Below are positions 1 through 8,529 of a stretch of 64,000 bases of DNA, one piece after another. The position numbers and the translations under genes are program-made. The DNA is from Sediminibacillus halophilus. Its GTDB lineage: Bacteria; Bacillota; Bacilli; Bacillales; Amphibacillaceae. Under the pieces are notes generated by a model. That model worked only from the letters and a program-made list of their open reading frames with translations. It was not told the DNA's origin and searched no databases. Each line of letters opens with the position of its first letter. Within the stretch, counting starts at the first letter, position 1. Where the stretch lies: NCBI RefSeq assembly GCF_900103695.1, contig NZ_FNHF01000002.1:1-64000 (forward strand). The letters are read 5' to 3'.

Positions 1-8
1 TCCATAAA
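1..8 (-). rRNA. 16S rRNA gene, 5' end only (partial)
   Basis: Read on the minus strand, the first eight bases give TTTATGGA, which in Bacillaceae is followed by the GAGTTTGATCC start of 16S rRNA. Only the extreme 5' end lies in the window. The assignment rests mainly on the typical rRNA leader and strong promoter just upstream; the body of the gene is outside and not seen. Confidence 0.7.
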
Positions 9-112
9 TGATGAGCTTGCTTGCTCGTTCAAAAAACTAGCTTGTATATCTTGCTTGACATACTGGTTGTTTTGTTCAGTTTTCAAAGATCAAAAGCCGC
101 CTTAGCGACAGT
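9..112 (-). ncRNA. rRNA operon leader
   Basis: On the minus strand this stretch carries the TTTGAAAACTGAACAAA element (about 73-90), which is characteristic of Bacillus rRNA operon leaders and spacers, followed by the AAGCAAGCTC-containing sequence typical just before 16S. It is the transcribed leader between the rrn promoter and the 16S gene, where antitermination and processing signals normally sit. It contains no coding sequence. Confidence 0.75.
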
Positions 113-118
113 AATTAA

Positions 119-147
119 ATTCTAACATCATATACACACGATGTCAA
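119..147 (-). promoter_or_regulatory. rRNA operon promoter
   Basis: The minus strand reads TTGACA (147-142), 17 bases, then TAGAAT (124-119), a near-consensus SigA promoter at the expected distance before 16S. Transcription should start near 112. Confidence 0.8.
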
Positions 148-257
148 TTCCAATTTTTAGGTTTTTTACTGCTTGCTTCAATGCGACAGCAATAAACATA
201 TTACTACGTATAGAAGAACAAATCAAGAGAAATTTTGATATTTTTATGGTGTTTTAG

Positions 258-302
258 GATGGTAGGGAGTTAGATATATTACTTTACCCGACTCCCCATC
301 CT
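258..302 (-). terminator. Putative terminator after the rhodanese gene
   Basis: A long inverted repeat (GGATGGGGAGT on one arm, ACTCCCTACCATCC on the other) lies directly downstream of the rhodanese gene and before the rrn promoter. It lacks a clean run of T on the minus strand, so it is a weak intrinsic terminator candidate. Confidence 0.4.
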
Positions 303-310
303 TTAAAACA

Positions 311-619
311 TTAAATAATCAATTCTCCATCCCATTTCATCATTCCACCTACAAGGTTACGGACTACGAATCCCTCTTCTTGCATAAATATGGCGGCATT
401 CATACTTCTCATCCCTGAATGGCAAATCAACACATATTCCATTTGCTTGTCTAGAGATTCAACTGCTTCAGGAATCTCCTGTAGAGGAATATGCACAGCA
501 CCTTCGATCATCCCGTTGGCTACTTCTTCTTCCTCTCTAACATCTATTAAAGAAATATTTTCACCTTGTTCCAACATTTCTTGCAGTTCAGCCGAAGTTA
601 TTTCTTTTATGGAATCCAT
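311..619 (-). CDS. ytwF: Rhodanese-like sulfurtransferase domain protein (YtwF-like)
   Basis: This is a 102-residue single-domain rhodanese. The active-site loop is CHSGMR with the nucleophilic Cys at about residue 66, matching the family CxxGxR pattern. Such proteins carry persulfide sulfur on this Cys; the physiological acceptor is unknown. It is cytoplasmic, with no signal peptide. The start is placed at the ATG beginning MDSIKE because an AGGAGA ribosome binding site lies just upstream; the frame is open 15 codons further but without a site. It lies downstream of leuS in the same direction, as ytwF does in B. subtilis, but a terminator separates them. Confidence 0.85.
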   Translation of the reverse strand: MDSIKEITSAELQEMLEQGENISLIDVREEEEVANGMIEGAVHIPLQEIPEAVESLDKQMEYVLICHSGMRSMNAAIFMQEEGFVVRNLVGGMMKWDGELII

Positions 620-710
620 TATCCTGACTCTCCTTTTATTTAGAACCAAATAGATATAATACATTGACTAAAACACATCTTTATTATAAGAGGATTCTCG
701 TCTGTAAACA

Positions 711-741
711 ACAAAAGCCTCCTATTACTAGGAGGCTTTCC
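711..741 (-). terminator. leuS terminator
   Basis: On the minus strand GAAAGCCTCCT, a short loop, AGGAGGCTTTTG: a strong GC-rich hairpin ending in T, just after the leuS stop codon. Confidence 0.85.
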
Positions 742-743
742 TG

Positions 744-3161
744 TTAGTTAGCGACGATATTAACCAGTTTACCTGGAACAGCAATGACTTTGCGGACTGT
801 TTTGCCCTCAAGCCAGTCTTGGATACTCTCCAATTCCAACGCCTGCTTTTCCAGTTCATCCTTTGAAGCGTCCTTAGAAACCATCATCTTGGCACGGACT
901 TTGCCCATTACCTGTATAGCGACCTCTACTTCATCTTCTACAAGCTTCGCTTCGTCAAAAGCCGGCCAACTTTGGTAAGCAAGTGTTTCACTGTGTCCAA
1001 AGCTCTCCCAGATTTCTTCCGCCAGGTGTGGTGCCACAGGGGAAAGAAGCTTTACAAATCCTTCTGCGAAAAGCTGTGGGATTTCTTTTGCTTTATAAGC
1101 TTCATTGATAAACACCATCATTTGAGAGATCCCTGTATTGAAACGTAAAGCCTCAAAGTTTTCTGTCACCTTTTTGACCGTTTCGTGATATGCCTTTTCA
1201 AGCGACGTATCGCTCGAGTCCGCGACAACTTTTCCAGACATCTTTCCATCCTCTGTCACAAACAAACGCCAAACCCGATCCAAGAAGCGTCTTGCTCCAT
1301 CCAATCCATTAGTACTCCAAGCTACAGCTGCATCCAATGGTCCCATAAACATTTCATAAAGTCTAAGTGTATCTGCTCCATGAGAAGCAACAATTTCATC
1401 AGGATTTACTACATTGCCCTTGGATTTACTCATTTTTTCATTGTTTTCTCCAAGGATCATTCCCTGGTTATATAGCTTCTGGAACGGCTCTTTCGTTGGA
1501 ACGACTCCGATATCATACAGGAACTTATGCCAGAAACGAGCATAAAGCAAATGGAGAACAGCATGTTCTGCTCCACCAATATACGTATCTGCTGGAAGCC
1601 ATTTTTCCAATCTCTCGTAATCCGCCAATGCATCTGGATTCTGAGGATCGATATAGCGCAAGAAGTACCAACAGCTTCCCGCCCATTGCGGCATCGTATT
1701 CGTTTCTCGCCGACCTTTTTTACCAGTCTCTGGATCAACTACGGAGACCCAGTCTTCTATATTAGCCAGTGGAGACTCGCCGGTTCCGGATGGTTTTATT
1801 TCATTTGTTTTTGGAAGTTCAAGCGGTAGGTCCTCTTCCCTTACTGCAGACATTGTTCCATCTTCCCAATGGATAATCGGAATCGGTTCTCCCCAGTAAC
1901 GCTGACGACTGAACAACCAGTCGCGCAGACGGTAGGTCACCTTGCGTTCCCCTTTTCCATGGGCTTCCAGCCAATCAATTGCTTTTACAATTGCTTCTTG
2001 TGTATCCAGTCCGTCAAGAAACGCGGAATTAATATGAGGACCACTTCCGGTAAATGCTTCTTTCTCGGTATTGCCGCCTTCAACCACCGGGATAATCGGA
2101 AGCTCGAATTTGACAGCGAACTCATAATCTCTTTCGTCATGAGCCGGAACTGCCATGATGGCACCGGAGCCATAGCTCATTAATACATAGTCAGCAACCC
2201 ATATCGGCAACTTTTCTCGATTAATCGGGTTAACCGCATAAGCCCCCGTGAAAACACCAGACTTTTCTTTCGCAAGATCGGTACGTTCCAAATCACTTTT
2301 CGCCTGCACATCCTTAATATAATCAGCAACTTTCTGTTGTTGTTCTGTGGAGACAATTTTATCAATCAAAGGATGTTCCGGCGCCATGACTGTATAAGTG
2401 GCACCAAACAATGTATCCGGACGGGTTGTGAACACCGTGAAGGTATCTTCCAAACCGTCGATGCCGAAATGTACCTCTGCCCCTTCCGAACGGCCGATCC
2501 AGTTTCGCTGCATATCCTTGATGCTTTCGGGCCAGTCAAGCTCCTCCAAGTCCTCCAACAGGCGGTCGGCATAGGCAGTTATTTTCAGCATCCATTGTTT
2601 CATGGGTCTACGCTCGACCGGATGACCGCCACGCTCACTCTTTCCATCGATCACCTCTTCATTAGCCAAAACAGTGCCAAGAGCGGGGCACCAATTAACA
2701 GGTACTTCGTCGATATATGCAAGCCCTTTTTCATATAGCTTAAGAAATATCCATTGCGTCCATTTATAGTAATTTGGATCAGTCGTGTTGATTTCCCTGT
2801 CCCAATCATAAGAAAAGCCAAGTTCCTGGATTTGCCTGCGGAAGGTTTCAATGTTTTGTCGAGTGAACTCTTCCGGATCATTCCCTGTATCTAATGCATA
2901 TTGCTCAGCCGGAAGTCCGAAGGCATCCCACCCCATGGGATGTAATACTTCATAGCCTTGCATGCGTTTCATCCTTGCAATGATGTCGGTTGCTGTATAA
3001 CCTTCCGGATGACCAACGTGCAAACCTGCACCGGATGGATAAGGAAACATGTCGAGGACATAATACTTATCCTTGTTTGTATCACTGTCTGATTTAAATG
3101 TCTTGTTGTCCAACCAATAATTCCGCCATTTTTCTTCTATTCTTTGATGATCAAATGACAT
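744..3161 (-). CDS. leuS: Leucyl-tRNA synthetase
   Basis: This class I aminoacyl-tRNA synthetase charges tRNA-Leu with leucine in the cytoplasm. The 805-residue length matches bacterial LeuRS (B. subtilis 804). The HIGH signature appears as HVGH at residues 48-51 and the KMSKS loop at 576-580; the CP1 editing insertion lies between them, and the C-terminal anticodon-binding and LeuRS-specific domains are intact. The start at [12 protein letters not shown] is favoured over the ATG six codons upstream because GGAGG sits 8 bases before it. Expression should respond to uncharged tRNA-Leu through the T-box leader upstream. It has its own terminator and appears monocistronic. Confidence 0.98.
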   Translation of the reverse strand: MSFDHQRIEEKWRNYWLDNKTFKSDSDTNKDKYYVLDMFPYPSGAGLHVGHPEGYTATDIIARMKRMQGYEVLHPMGWDAFGLPAEQYALDTGNDPEEFTRQNIETFRRQIQELGFSYDWDREINTTDPNYYKWTQWIFLKLYEKGLAYIDEVPVNWCPALGTVLANEEVIDGKSERGGHPVERRPMKQWMLKITAYADRLLEDLEELDWPESIKDMQRNWIGRSEGAEVHFGIDGLEDTFTVFTTRPDTLFGATYTVMAPEHPLIDKIVSTEQQQKVADYIKDVQAKSDLERTDLAKEKSGVFTGAYAVNPINREKLPIWVADYVLMSYGSGAIMAVPAHDERDYEFAVKFELPIIPVVEGGNTEKEAFTGSGPHINSAFLDGLDTQEAIVKAIDWLEAHGKGERKVTYRLRDWLFSRQRYWGEPIPIIHWEDGTMSAVREEDLPLELPKTNEIKPSGTGESPLANIEDWVSVVDPETGKKGRRETNTMPQWAGSCWYFLRYIDPQNPDALADYERLEKWLPADTYIGGAEHAVLHLLYARFWHKFLYDIGVVPTKEPFQKLYNQGMILGENNEKMSKSKGNVVNPDEIVASHGADTLRLYEMFMGPLDAAVAWSTNGLDGARRFLDRVWRLFVTEDGKMSGKVVADSSDTSLEKAYHETVKKVTENFEALRFNTGISQMMVFINEAYKAKEIPQLFAEGFVKLLSPVAPHLAEEIWESFGHSETLAYQSWPAFDEAKLVEDEVEVAIQVMGKVRAKMMVSKDASKDELEKQALELESIQDWLEGKTVRKVIAVPGKLVNIVAN

Positions 3162-3227
3162 TGGCCATTCCTCCTTCAATTGATTCGACCTGCCCTCTAC
3201 GTCGCAAAAAAAACTGCAAAAAAGCTA

Positions 3228-3471
3228 TAAAAAAATCCCTGCATCCCATAATGGGACGAGAGATTAATCCCGCGGTACCACCCAACTTAGCGCAAAAAGC
3301 GCCCGCTTGAAAGCCTTAACGCGGCCGACGGCAAAAGCTACTGGCAGATTCACTTCTGCGACATCAAAGGCGAGTTCATAATGCCCAGGAACAGCTTTCA
3401 CCGGCCGCTGTCTCTCTGACACCTGTAAGCATTATTACTACTCCTTATCCAAGTCGTTCATTTGTTAATGT
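3228..3471 (-). promoter_or_regulatory. T-box leader (tRNA-Leu, specifier CTC)
   Basis: The minus strand contains the hallmark T-box TGGGTGGTACCGCGGG (3284-3269), with a terminator hairpin built on TCCC/GGGA and a T run ending near 3228. In the upstream stem I region the sequence GAACTCGCC presents a CTC (Leu) codon at 3374-3372 in the usual specifier position. Uncharged tRNA-Leu binding the specifier and the T-box bulge would favour antitermination and leuS expression. The class is certain; the exact secondary structure was not computed. Confidence 0.93.
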
Positions 3472-3477
3472 AACCGT

Positions 3478-3506
3478 ATTGTAAAGAAACCCCAGGTATT
3501 TGTCAA
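3478..3506 (-). promoter_or_regulatory. leuS T-box promoter
   Basis: The minus strand has TTGACA (3506-3501), 17 bases, then TACAAT (3483-3478), a near-perfect SigA promoter placed directly before the T-box leader. Confidence 0.85.
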
Positions 3507-3537
3507 GGTTTGTAACAAGACGGGATTACACGCCTGC

Positions 3538-5187
3538 TTAACGTTGAAATGTTCCGACCGTTTCGTTCAATTCATCTGTCAGCTTCCTTAACTTGGAAAC
3601 TTGTTCTACCATATGATTGAAAGCTGTCAATTGTTCCTGTGTAGAAGCGGAAATTTGTTCATTTCCGGCAGCTGATTGTTCCACAACTGCACTGATACTT
3701 TCCACGTTTTCCAGTACTTTTTGCCCGGTTCCCTTTGAACGTTGAATCCCTTCTAGCAAAATGGATAATTCCTTACTGAACCCTTCCACTTTCTGTTCAA
3801 TATTGGCGAAAGCTGCAGTTGTTTTATCCATTGAAGCCTGTTCCTCTTTTACGATGCCTGCACCTCTTTCCACAGATACAGTAATGTCACTGATTCCATT
3901 TTCGATTAACTTCACCATTTCAAAAATATGCCCCGTTGCAGTCGAGGAGTCTTCCGCGAGCTTGCGCACCTCTTCTGCAACGACTGCGAAGCCCTTCCCT
4001 GCTTCTCCAGCACGTGCCGCCTCTATCGCAGCATTCAGTGCAAGCAAATTTGTCTGTTCAGCTATTTCGGCAACTGATTTTGCCATGTTATTAATTTCCC
4101 CGGTATAGTTAGCAAAAGTTTCGGCAGCCTCTTTTATTTCTTGTGATGTCCGCGCATTTTCATCAACCAAATACTGTTGAGAACGAATCGCTTTTTGTCC
4201 GGAAACGACTGCATCTCCTGCATCATTACCAAAGGTTACGGCTTGCTTGGTATGTTCCACATTATTTGAAAAATCACGATCCATTTGTTCAATTAAAGTT
4301 ACGGCGTCCTGCAAGTCTTCCGAAATGGATTGTGTACCAGCGGATAATTCATCTGTGGAGACAGCAACTTGTTTACTCACTTCGGTTAGAGACTTATTCT
4401 CTTCATCGATAACAGCTGCAAAACTTTCCACATCTTTACTCACCCCGTCAATCGAGGAAATTAAGTCACGAAGTTGTTCTGCCATCTTACTAAATGAATT
4501 ATTCAGAGCACCCAATTCGTCCGGCTTGTTGTAATCCAGAGGATTGACTGCCAAATTGCCGGTTGCTATCTCTCTGGCATTATCAGCCAGCTTACGAAGA
4601 GTAGTCGAAATAGAATTCGTTACTTTCAAAGTAGAAATTGAAGCTATTACCAGCAATACGATACAGCCGACTATGGAAGAAACGATCGTGAATCGGATTT
4701 GGTTTTTCAACTGCTGTTGTATGTCCTGGTAATTCTTTTCAGCTGATTGACTAAGCATGTAAATATCATTCAATATGCCATCTGTTCGGATCGATTGGCG
4801 CTTCGCTTCGCCTAAGTCCTTTTCATCAAGGGATGCAGCAACTTTCTTCCTCCATTCGTCAAATTTCGTTTCTGCCTTCTTTAGATAGTCAAGGCTGTTT
4901 TGGTCTCTTACTGTCGCCTTTAATTCTTCAAGCAATGCCTGACTGTTTTCCATTTGTCTAGTCGATTCCTGCTTTAGAGCATCCGTTCCTGAAAAGGAAA
5001 AATTGCTCAAACTTTGCTTTGTACCATTCATTTCTGATTGAACCTTTTCTATATTCATTAAAATAGAAACTTGGTCAGATGATGAAGACTGAATTTGTAA
5101 CATATTATAAATAATAAATCCTACGATTAAACAAGCAAGCAATAAAATTCCGAGAGAGTTGAATAAAAGTTTTTTCTTAATCGTCAT
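3538..5187 (-). CDS. Methyl-accepting chemotaxis protein
   Basis: This is a 549-residue transmembrane chemoreceptor. TM1 spans about residues 8-29, a helical extracellular region of ~135 residues follows (four-helix-bundle type), TM2 lies near 165-187, then a HAMP domain and a long cytoplasmic coiled coil. The signalling tip carries the conserved EQTNLLALNAAIEAARAGE hairpin, which contacts CheA/CheW. The start has an AGGAGG site 5 bases upstream. It lies 15 bases after the BMP-family lipoprotein gene, so the two are probably co-transcribed and the lipoprotein may deliver its ligand to this receptor; that is inference. No convincing intrinsic terminator follows. Confidence 0.93.
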   Translation of the reverse strand: MTIKKKLLFNSLGILLLACLIVGFIIYNMLQIQSSSSDQVSILMNIEKVQSEMNGTKQSLSNFSFSGTDALKQESTRQMENSQALLEELKATVRDQNSLDYLKKAETKFDEWRKKVAASLDEKDLGEAKRQSIRTDGILNDIYMLSQSAEKNYQDIQQQLKNQIRFTIVSSIVGCIVLLVIASISTLKVTNSISTTLRKLADNAREIATGNLAVNPLDYNKPDELGALNNSFSKMAEQLRDLISSIDGVSKDVESFAAVIDEENKSLTEVSKQVAVSTDELSAGTQSISEDLQDAVTLIEQMDRDFSNNVEHTKQAVTFGNDAGDAVVSGQKAIRSQQYLVDENARTSQEIKEAAETFANYTGEINNMAKSVAEIAEQTNLLALNAAIEAARAGEAGKGFAVVAEEVRKLAEDSSTATGHIFEMVKLIENGISDITVSVERGAGIVKEEQASMDKTTAAFANIEQKVEGFSKELSILLEGIQRSKGTGQKVLENVESISAVVEQSAAGNEQISASTQEQLTAFNHMVEQVSKLRKLTDELNETVGTFQR

Positions 5188-5202
5188 AATATCCTCCTAG
5201 CG

Positions 5203-6165
5203 TTATTGCAATAACTGCTGCTTTGCATCTTCCAACAACTCATTTTCTTTCTGTGTCAGGTTAACGATCCGCACAGGAGCCAAGCCTACCCCGTTGTCGT
5301 CTATCCCGAGGTCCAACTGCCCCTGCTTTATTTCATGGTTTTCCACCAGTTGTGAAGCGAGTTCATAAACCGCGGAATCAATATTCTTCATGACAGACGT
5401 AATCACAGCTTTTTCAGCATGGAAATATTGATCCGAGTCTACACCAATCGCATATATCCCAAGATTCTGTGCTTCCTTTAATGCGCCTGTTCCAGTAAAT
5501 CCGGCAGCAGCAAAAATGACATCTGCTTTTTTGTCTGCCATTTTCCCTGCAAGTTTTGCTCCCAGCTGATCATCACCAAAGTCACCGGCATACTCTACCA
5601 ATACATTGATATCGCTGGAAACCGACCTGGCTCCTTCCCTGTAGGCGTTCATAAACTGGTTGATCGTATCATTGTTTTCCCCACCAATGAACCCAATTGT
5701 ATTACTGTCGGAAGCCAAGGCGGCCAGTACCCCTGCCAGATAGCTCCCCTGGTCAGCTTTAAAGGTTACCGATGTTATATTCTCTAAACCTGATACGGCA
5801 TCGATTAATACAAATTGCTGGTCGGGGTTTTCTTCTGCGACCTTTTCCAGTTCCTCCTGTACCATATATCCAAGTCCGATAATAATATCATTATCCTCTG
5901 CGACCAGCTCCTTCAAGCCTGGTTCATAACTCCCCGATTCATCTAACTCCCTGTAGTCGAACACGATACCGAGTTCATCCCTGGCCTTCATCAGTCCGGA
6001 GAATGCTGAGTCACTGAACGATTGGTCGCCAAGACCGACATCTGAAAGCATTATCCCAATTTTTATTGGATCTTCCTCTCCTTCGGCAGCTTCCTGTTGA
6101 CTACAGCCAGCTATAAAAAGAACTGCTATTATCGTAATTAAGACAACTTGAATGATCTTTTTCAT
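5203..6165 (-). CDS. BMP-family substrate-binding lipoprotein
   Basis: This 320-residue lipoprotein has a signal peptide with the lipobox IAGC (modified Cys21), then a periplasmic-binding-protein fold of the BMP/PnrA/Med type. BMP proteins bind nucleosides or related ligands for ABC importers. No ABC transporter subunit is adjacent; instead a chemoreceptor gene follows after 15 bases. This suggests a ligand-sensing role, although a transporter encoded elsewhere could share it. The ATG has an AAAGGGGAG site 10 bases upstream. A hairpin upstream separates it from the ytzC-like gene. Confidence 0.88.
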   Translation of the reverse strand: MKKIIQVVLITIIAVLFIAGCSQQEAAEGEEDPIKIGIMLSDVGLGDQSFSDSAFSGLMKARDELGIVFDYRELDESGSYEPGLKELVAEDNDIIIGLGYMVQEELEKVAEENPDQQFVLIDAVSGLENITSVTFKADQGSYLAGVLAALASDSNTIGFIGGENNDTINQFMNAYREGARSVSSDINVLVEYAGDFGDDQLGAKLAGKMADKKADVIFAAAGFTGTGALKEAQNLGIYAIGVDSDQYFHAEKAVITSVMKNIDSAVYELASQLVENHEIKQGQLDLGIDDNGVGLAPVRIVNLTQKENELLEDAKQQLLQ

Positions 6166-6201
6166 ATAATATTAAACTCCCCTTTAAAAATAGTCCCAAA
6201 G

Positions 6202-6231
6202 ATAATATCGGGAATTGAGTGAAAATTTGAA
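6202..6231 (-). promoter_or_regulatory. Candidate promoter of the BMP-chemoreceptor operon (SigA or SigD)
   Basis: On the minus strand TTCAAA (6231-6226) precedes TATTAT (6207-6202) with an 18-base spacer, acceptable for SigA. Overlapping it, TCAAA-N14-CCGATAT (6230-6205) resembles the SigD flagellar/chemotaxis consensus, although the spacer is slightly short. Confidence 0.45.
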
Positions 6232-6296
6232 GGAAACCTCTCCCGATTTCATTTTTAAAAATAAATTTGAAATATTCTTTCGATTTATCGCATACT

Positions 6297-6334
6297 AAAA
6301 AACCGCCCAGTATCAAACTGTGGCGGTTTTCTTT
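6297..6334 (-). terminator. Terminator after ytzC-like gene
   Basis: The minus strand has AAAACCGCCACAG, a 7-base loop, then CTGGGCGGTTTTTTA, a strong hairpin with a T run just past the stop codon. Confidence 0.85.
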
Positions 6335-6336
6335 CA

Positions 6337-6615
6337 TTATTCACCTGCTAAATCGTTGTGATCCAGAATCATATCATTCAAACATTGGCTTGCCAACAAG
6401 TGCAGTCGATGTAGTTGTTCACGTTGCTGAGCGTTGGAGCTATCCATTAATTTGGCGATCTCCGCCTCCATTTGAGTCAACTTTGCTTGTGCTTCGGAGT
6501 AGTCGGCATCAACGGAATAGCCATTTCGATTAGTAATATCGAGTTGTTCCTCTGCTTCAGATATACAGGCAGTTGTTCTGGCAATAAGGTCATCTATCGA
6601 TTGTCTGGTAGCCAT
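6337..6615 (-). CDS. ytzC: Small coiled-coil protein, DUF2524/YtzC-like
   Basis: This 92-residue acidic, cysteine-poor protein is predicted to be almost entirely helical (many Glu, Gln, Ala and Leu), with no signal peptide or membrane segment. The start MATRQSIDD and the position beside ytqB match B. subtilis ytzC, a DUF2524 member of unknown function. An AAAGGGGTGATG site precedes the ATG. It has its own terminator and lies divergently to mnmM. No enzymatic motif is visible. Confidence 0.8.
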   Translation of the reverse strand: MATRQSIDDLIARTTACISEAEEQLDITNRNGYSVDADYSEAQAKLTQMEAEIAKLMDSSNAQQREQLHRLHLLASQCLNDMILDHNDLAGE

Positions 6616-6673
6616 TTTTTCATCACCCCTTTATAAGGTGTGCAATCCTGTTTATATTCATACACAACGGTAT

Positions 6674-6702
6674 TTTCCTAAATAGGAGGTTCATGATAAA
6701 AT
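6674..6702 (+). promoter_or_regulatory. Candidate extended -10 promoter of mnmM
   Basis: TGATAAAAT (6694-6702) is an extended -10 element; the -35 (TTTTCC, 6674-6679) is weak. Confidence 0.45.
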
Positions 6703-6741
6703 GTAGCTGCTTCATTCACTACGAGGAAGGGAAAGAGAAAA

Positions 6742-7311
6742 TTGTTGAAAAAGGTCATCCCTTACGCTCACGAATTATTACGAGAAACCATACAACCTGG
6801 AGAAGTGGCGGTTGACGCAACTTGCGGTAATGGTCATGATACCACTGTATTAAGCAAACTTGTTGGCGACGATGGTATCGTTTATGCATTTGATATCCAA
6901 CAGCAGGCAATTGATCGGACAATGCTGCTGCTTGAGGAACAAGGAATCGACAATGTTCATCTACTTTTGGCTGACCATCAATATGCGCAAGCATACATAC
7001 CCAAGGCAGATCATGGGCGGATTGGCGGGGCAATATTCAATTTAGGCTACCTCCCAGGGAGTGACAAGCAGACGATCACTACACCAGAGAGTACGGTAGA
7101 GGCGATTCGGGCAATATCTGCTATCTTGAAACCAGGTGGTCTTATTGTTATCGTCGTCTATCATGGTCATCATGGTGGAGAACAGGAGAAACAGGAGCTC
7201 CTCGATTATCTTACCAGCTTGGATCAAAAGGAATTTTCCGTATTGCAATATGCGTTTATCAACCAGCAGAACAATCCGCCATTCTTGCTCGCCCTTCAAA
7301 AAAGTGTATAA
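6742..7311 (+). CDS. mnmM: tRNA 5-aminomethyl-2-thiouridine methyltransferase MnmM (YtqB-type)
   Basis: This is a 189-residue class I SAM methyltransferase. The SAM-binding motif AVDATCGNGHDT spans about residues 23-34, an acidic FDIQ strand follows, and the substrate-side motif NLGYLPGSDK is present. YtqB of B. subtilis has been identified as MnmM, which completes the mnm5 group at the wobble uridine of certain tRNAs; the assignment here is by family resemblance. Translation begins with TTG (6742, or the adjacent TTG at 6745) after a GGAAGGGAAAGAG ribosome binding region. It is convergent with ytpB and shares a bidirectional terminator with it. Confidence 0.88.
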   Translation: MLKKVIPYAHELLRETIQPGEVAVDATCGNGHDTTVLSKLVGDDGIVYAFDIQQQAIDRTMLLLEEQGIDNVHLLLADHQYAQAYIPKADHGRIGGAIFNLGYLPGSDKQTITTPESTVEAIRAISAILKPGGLIVIVVYHGHHGGEQEKQELLDYLTSLDQKEFSVLQYAFINQQNNPPFLLALQKSV

Positions 7312-7351
7312 AAAAGCACAAGGCCAATGATTCCGCCTTGTGCTTTTTCTT
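7312..7351. terminator. Bidirectional terminator between mnmM and ytpB
   Basis: AAAAAGCACAAGGC, a 10-base loop, GCCTTGTGCTTTTT: a perfect long stem flanked by A and T runs, serving both convergent genes. Confidence 0.9.
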
Positions 7352-8414
7352 ATCGTTTGAGCCGATTATATACTTTCACATTCAAATGGAAAAAAGTTGA
7401 ACGGATACCGCCTGCCCGCAGTAAGGTCTTTGTTACCTCCTTTCCTCCTGACAGTTTTGCAACTTTAGGATCTGCCAAATAAAGCCCGACAAGCCCGTTA
7501 TGAACCATTTCATGAAATTGACGATTTGGCAGCCGTTGTACATTTTTGTTTGTCTGTTCAATGAAAAAAAGCAGCCGCTGCTTCATTTCCTCCGATGTCG
7601 TATAATAGTTGCAAAAATTCAAGTCCCCTTCTTCCAAGTCCTCCTGCTGATCGATATAATAGTCCAACAAGATATGCAAACCCTGCATAAAAGGAAAATA
7701 GCTTTCAAACAGTTCGTCAGCAAGTGGTTGAGACATTCTGCCCCCCAACGCATAGGAGACAAGACAAAAAATACCGAGCGTGGAACCACTGCATGCTGAA
7801 AATTCATACCAGCTTAAGTATGGCCATTTTTTTCTGTATTCTTCGAACCATCCTTCCAGTCGTGGAATACGTTCGTCTTCCTTTACATGCTTATGTACCT
7901 GCAAGTCGGCATAAAGCCCCTCCAGTTGTTGAATATGAGCACTTATCAACGAATAACCGTCCAGATTGCGTAAGCAATTTTGACAGGTCCTTACCAAGTC
8001 AGATAAATACTCCCCATCGTTCTGTTCATCTCGGTAATAATAGTAAGATTTAATGGATTCAGCTGGTGTAAGCGCGTCCTCCATTGATTGATGAAGCATC
8101 CTGAAATCTCGCGGATCAAGCGACGTGCTTCGATCACATAAATTATCAAGGTAATCACTGATCGTTTGATAAGCAACGATGAACCGGACGGCTTCATGCC
8201 AACGGGGACCGGCCAAAACACTATAAACAGCCCCGCCTTGACAGTGAAATTTTTTATCTCGTATACTGTCTAACGCTTGTTTACGCAATTCGGGATTCGG
8301 GATCGTATGTGCTCTGTTTTTCCAATAAGCCAACTCACGATCAACCTGCGGGAATATTCTCGTGTATACATTTTTCATTAAAATCGGCGAAGTACGCGGG
8401 ATGCTGTATGGCAA
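7350..8414 (-). CDS. ytpB: Tetraprenyl-beta-curcumene synthase family protein (YtpB)
   Basis: This 354-residue cytoplasmic protein belongs to the DUF2600/YtpB terpene synthase family, which converts long polyprenyl diphosphates into sesquarterpenes in Bacillus. An Asp-rich metal-binding motif DYLDNLCD is visible at about residues 87-94, and the protein is helical throughout. It starts at a TTG (8414) preceded by GAGGGAG; an ATG 12 codons in (MKNVYTRIFP) is the alternative. It is divergent from ytoA and convergent with mnmM, as in B. subtilis. No cyclase partner is in the window. Confidence 0.88.
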   Translation of the reverse strand: MPYSIPRTSPILMKNVYTRIFPQVDRELAYWKNRAHTIPNPELRKQALDSIRDKKFHCQGGAVYSVLAGPRWHEAVRFIVAYQTISDYLDNLCDRSTSLDPRDFRMLHQSMEDALTPAESIKSYYYYRDEQNDGEYLSDLVRTCQNCLRNLDGYSLISAHIQQLEGLYADLQVHKHVKEDERIPRLEGWFEEYRKKWPYLSWYEFSACSGSTLGIFCLVSYALGGRMSQPLADELFESYFPFMQGLHILLDYYIDQQEDLEEGDLNFCNYYTTSEEMKQRLLFFIEQTNKNVQRLPNRQFHEMVHNGLVGLYLADPKVAKLSGGKEVTKTLLRAGGIRSTFFHLNVKVYNRLKR

Positions 8415-8477
8415 AGTTTCTCCCTCTTTCTGTTTCTAAAACGTTATTGTCAGCTATTAATTGGTCTAAATGTCCGC

Positions 8478-8505
8478 TTGCATTTATGATACTATTATCT
8501 ATATC
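8478..8505 (+). promoter_or_regulatory. Candidate ytoA promoter
   Basis: TTGCAT (8478-8483), 16 bases, TATATC (8500-8505) in the divergent ytpB/ytoA interval; modest match only. Confidence 0.35.
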
Positions 8506-8529
8506 ACCATAATTTACAGGGGGATTCAA

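Noticed and set aside
1185-2881. Several open frames of 60-133 codons on both strands within leuS
   Set aside because: They are shadows of the leuS reading frame, with no start signals or recognisable products.
6684-6812. AGGAGG followed by ATG (6693) opening a ~40-codon frame before mnmM
   Set aside because: The frame overlaps the mnmM start in another frame, has no recognisable product, and the ATG region is better explained as an extended -10 promoter (TGATAAAAT).
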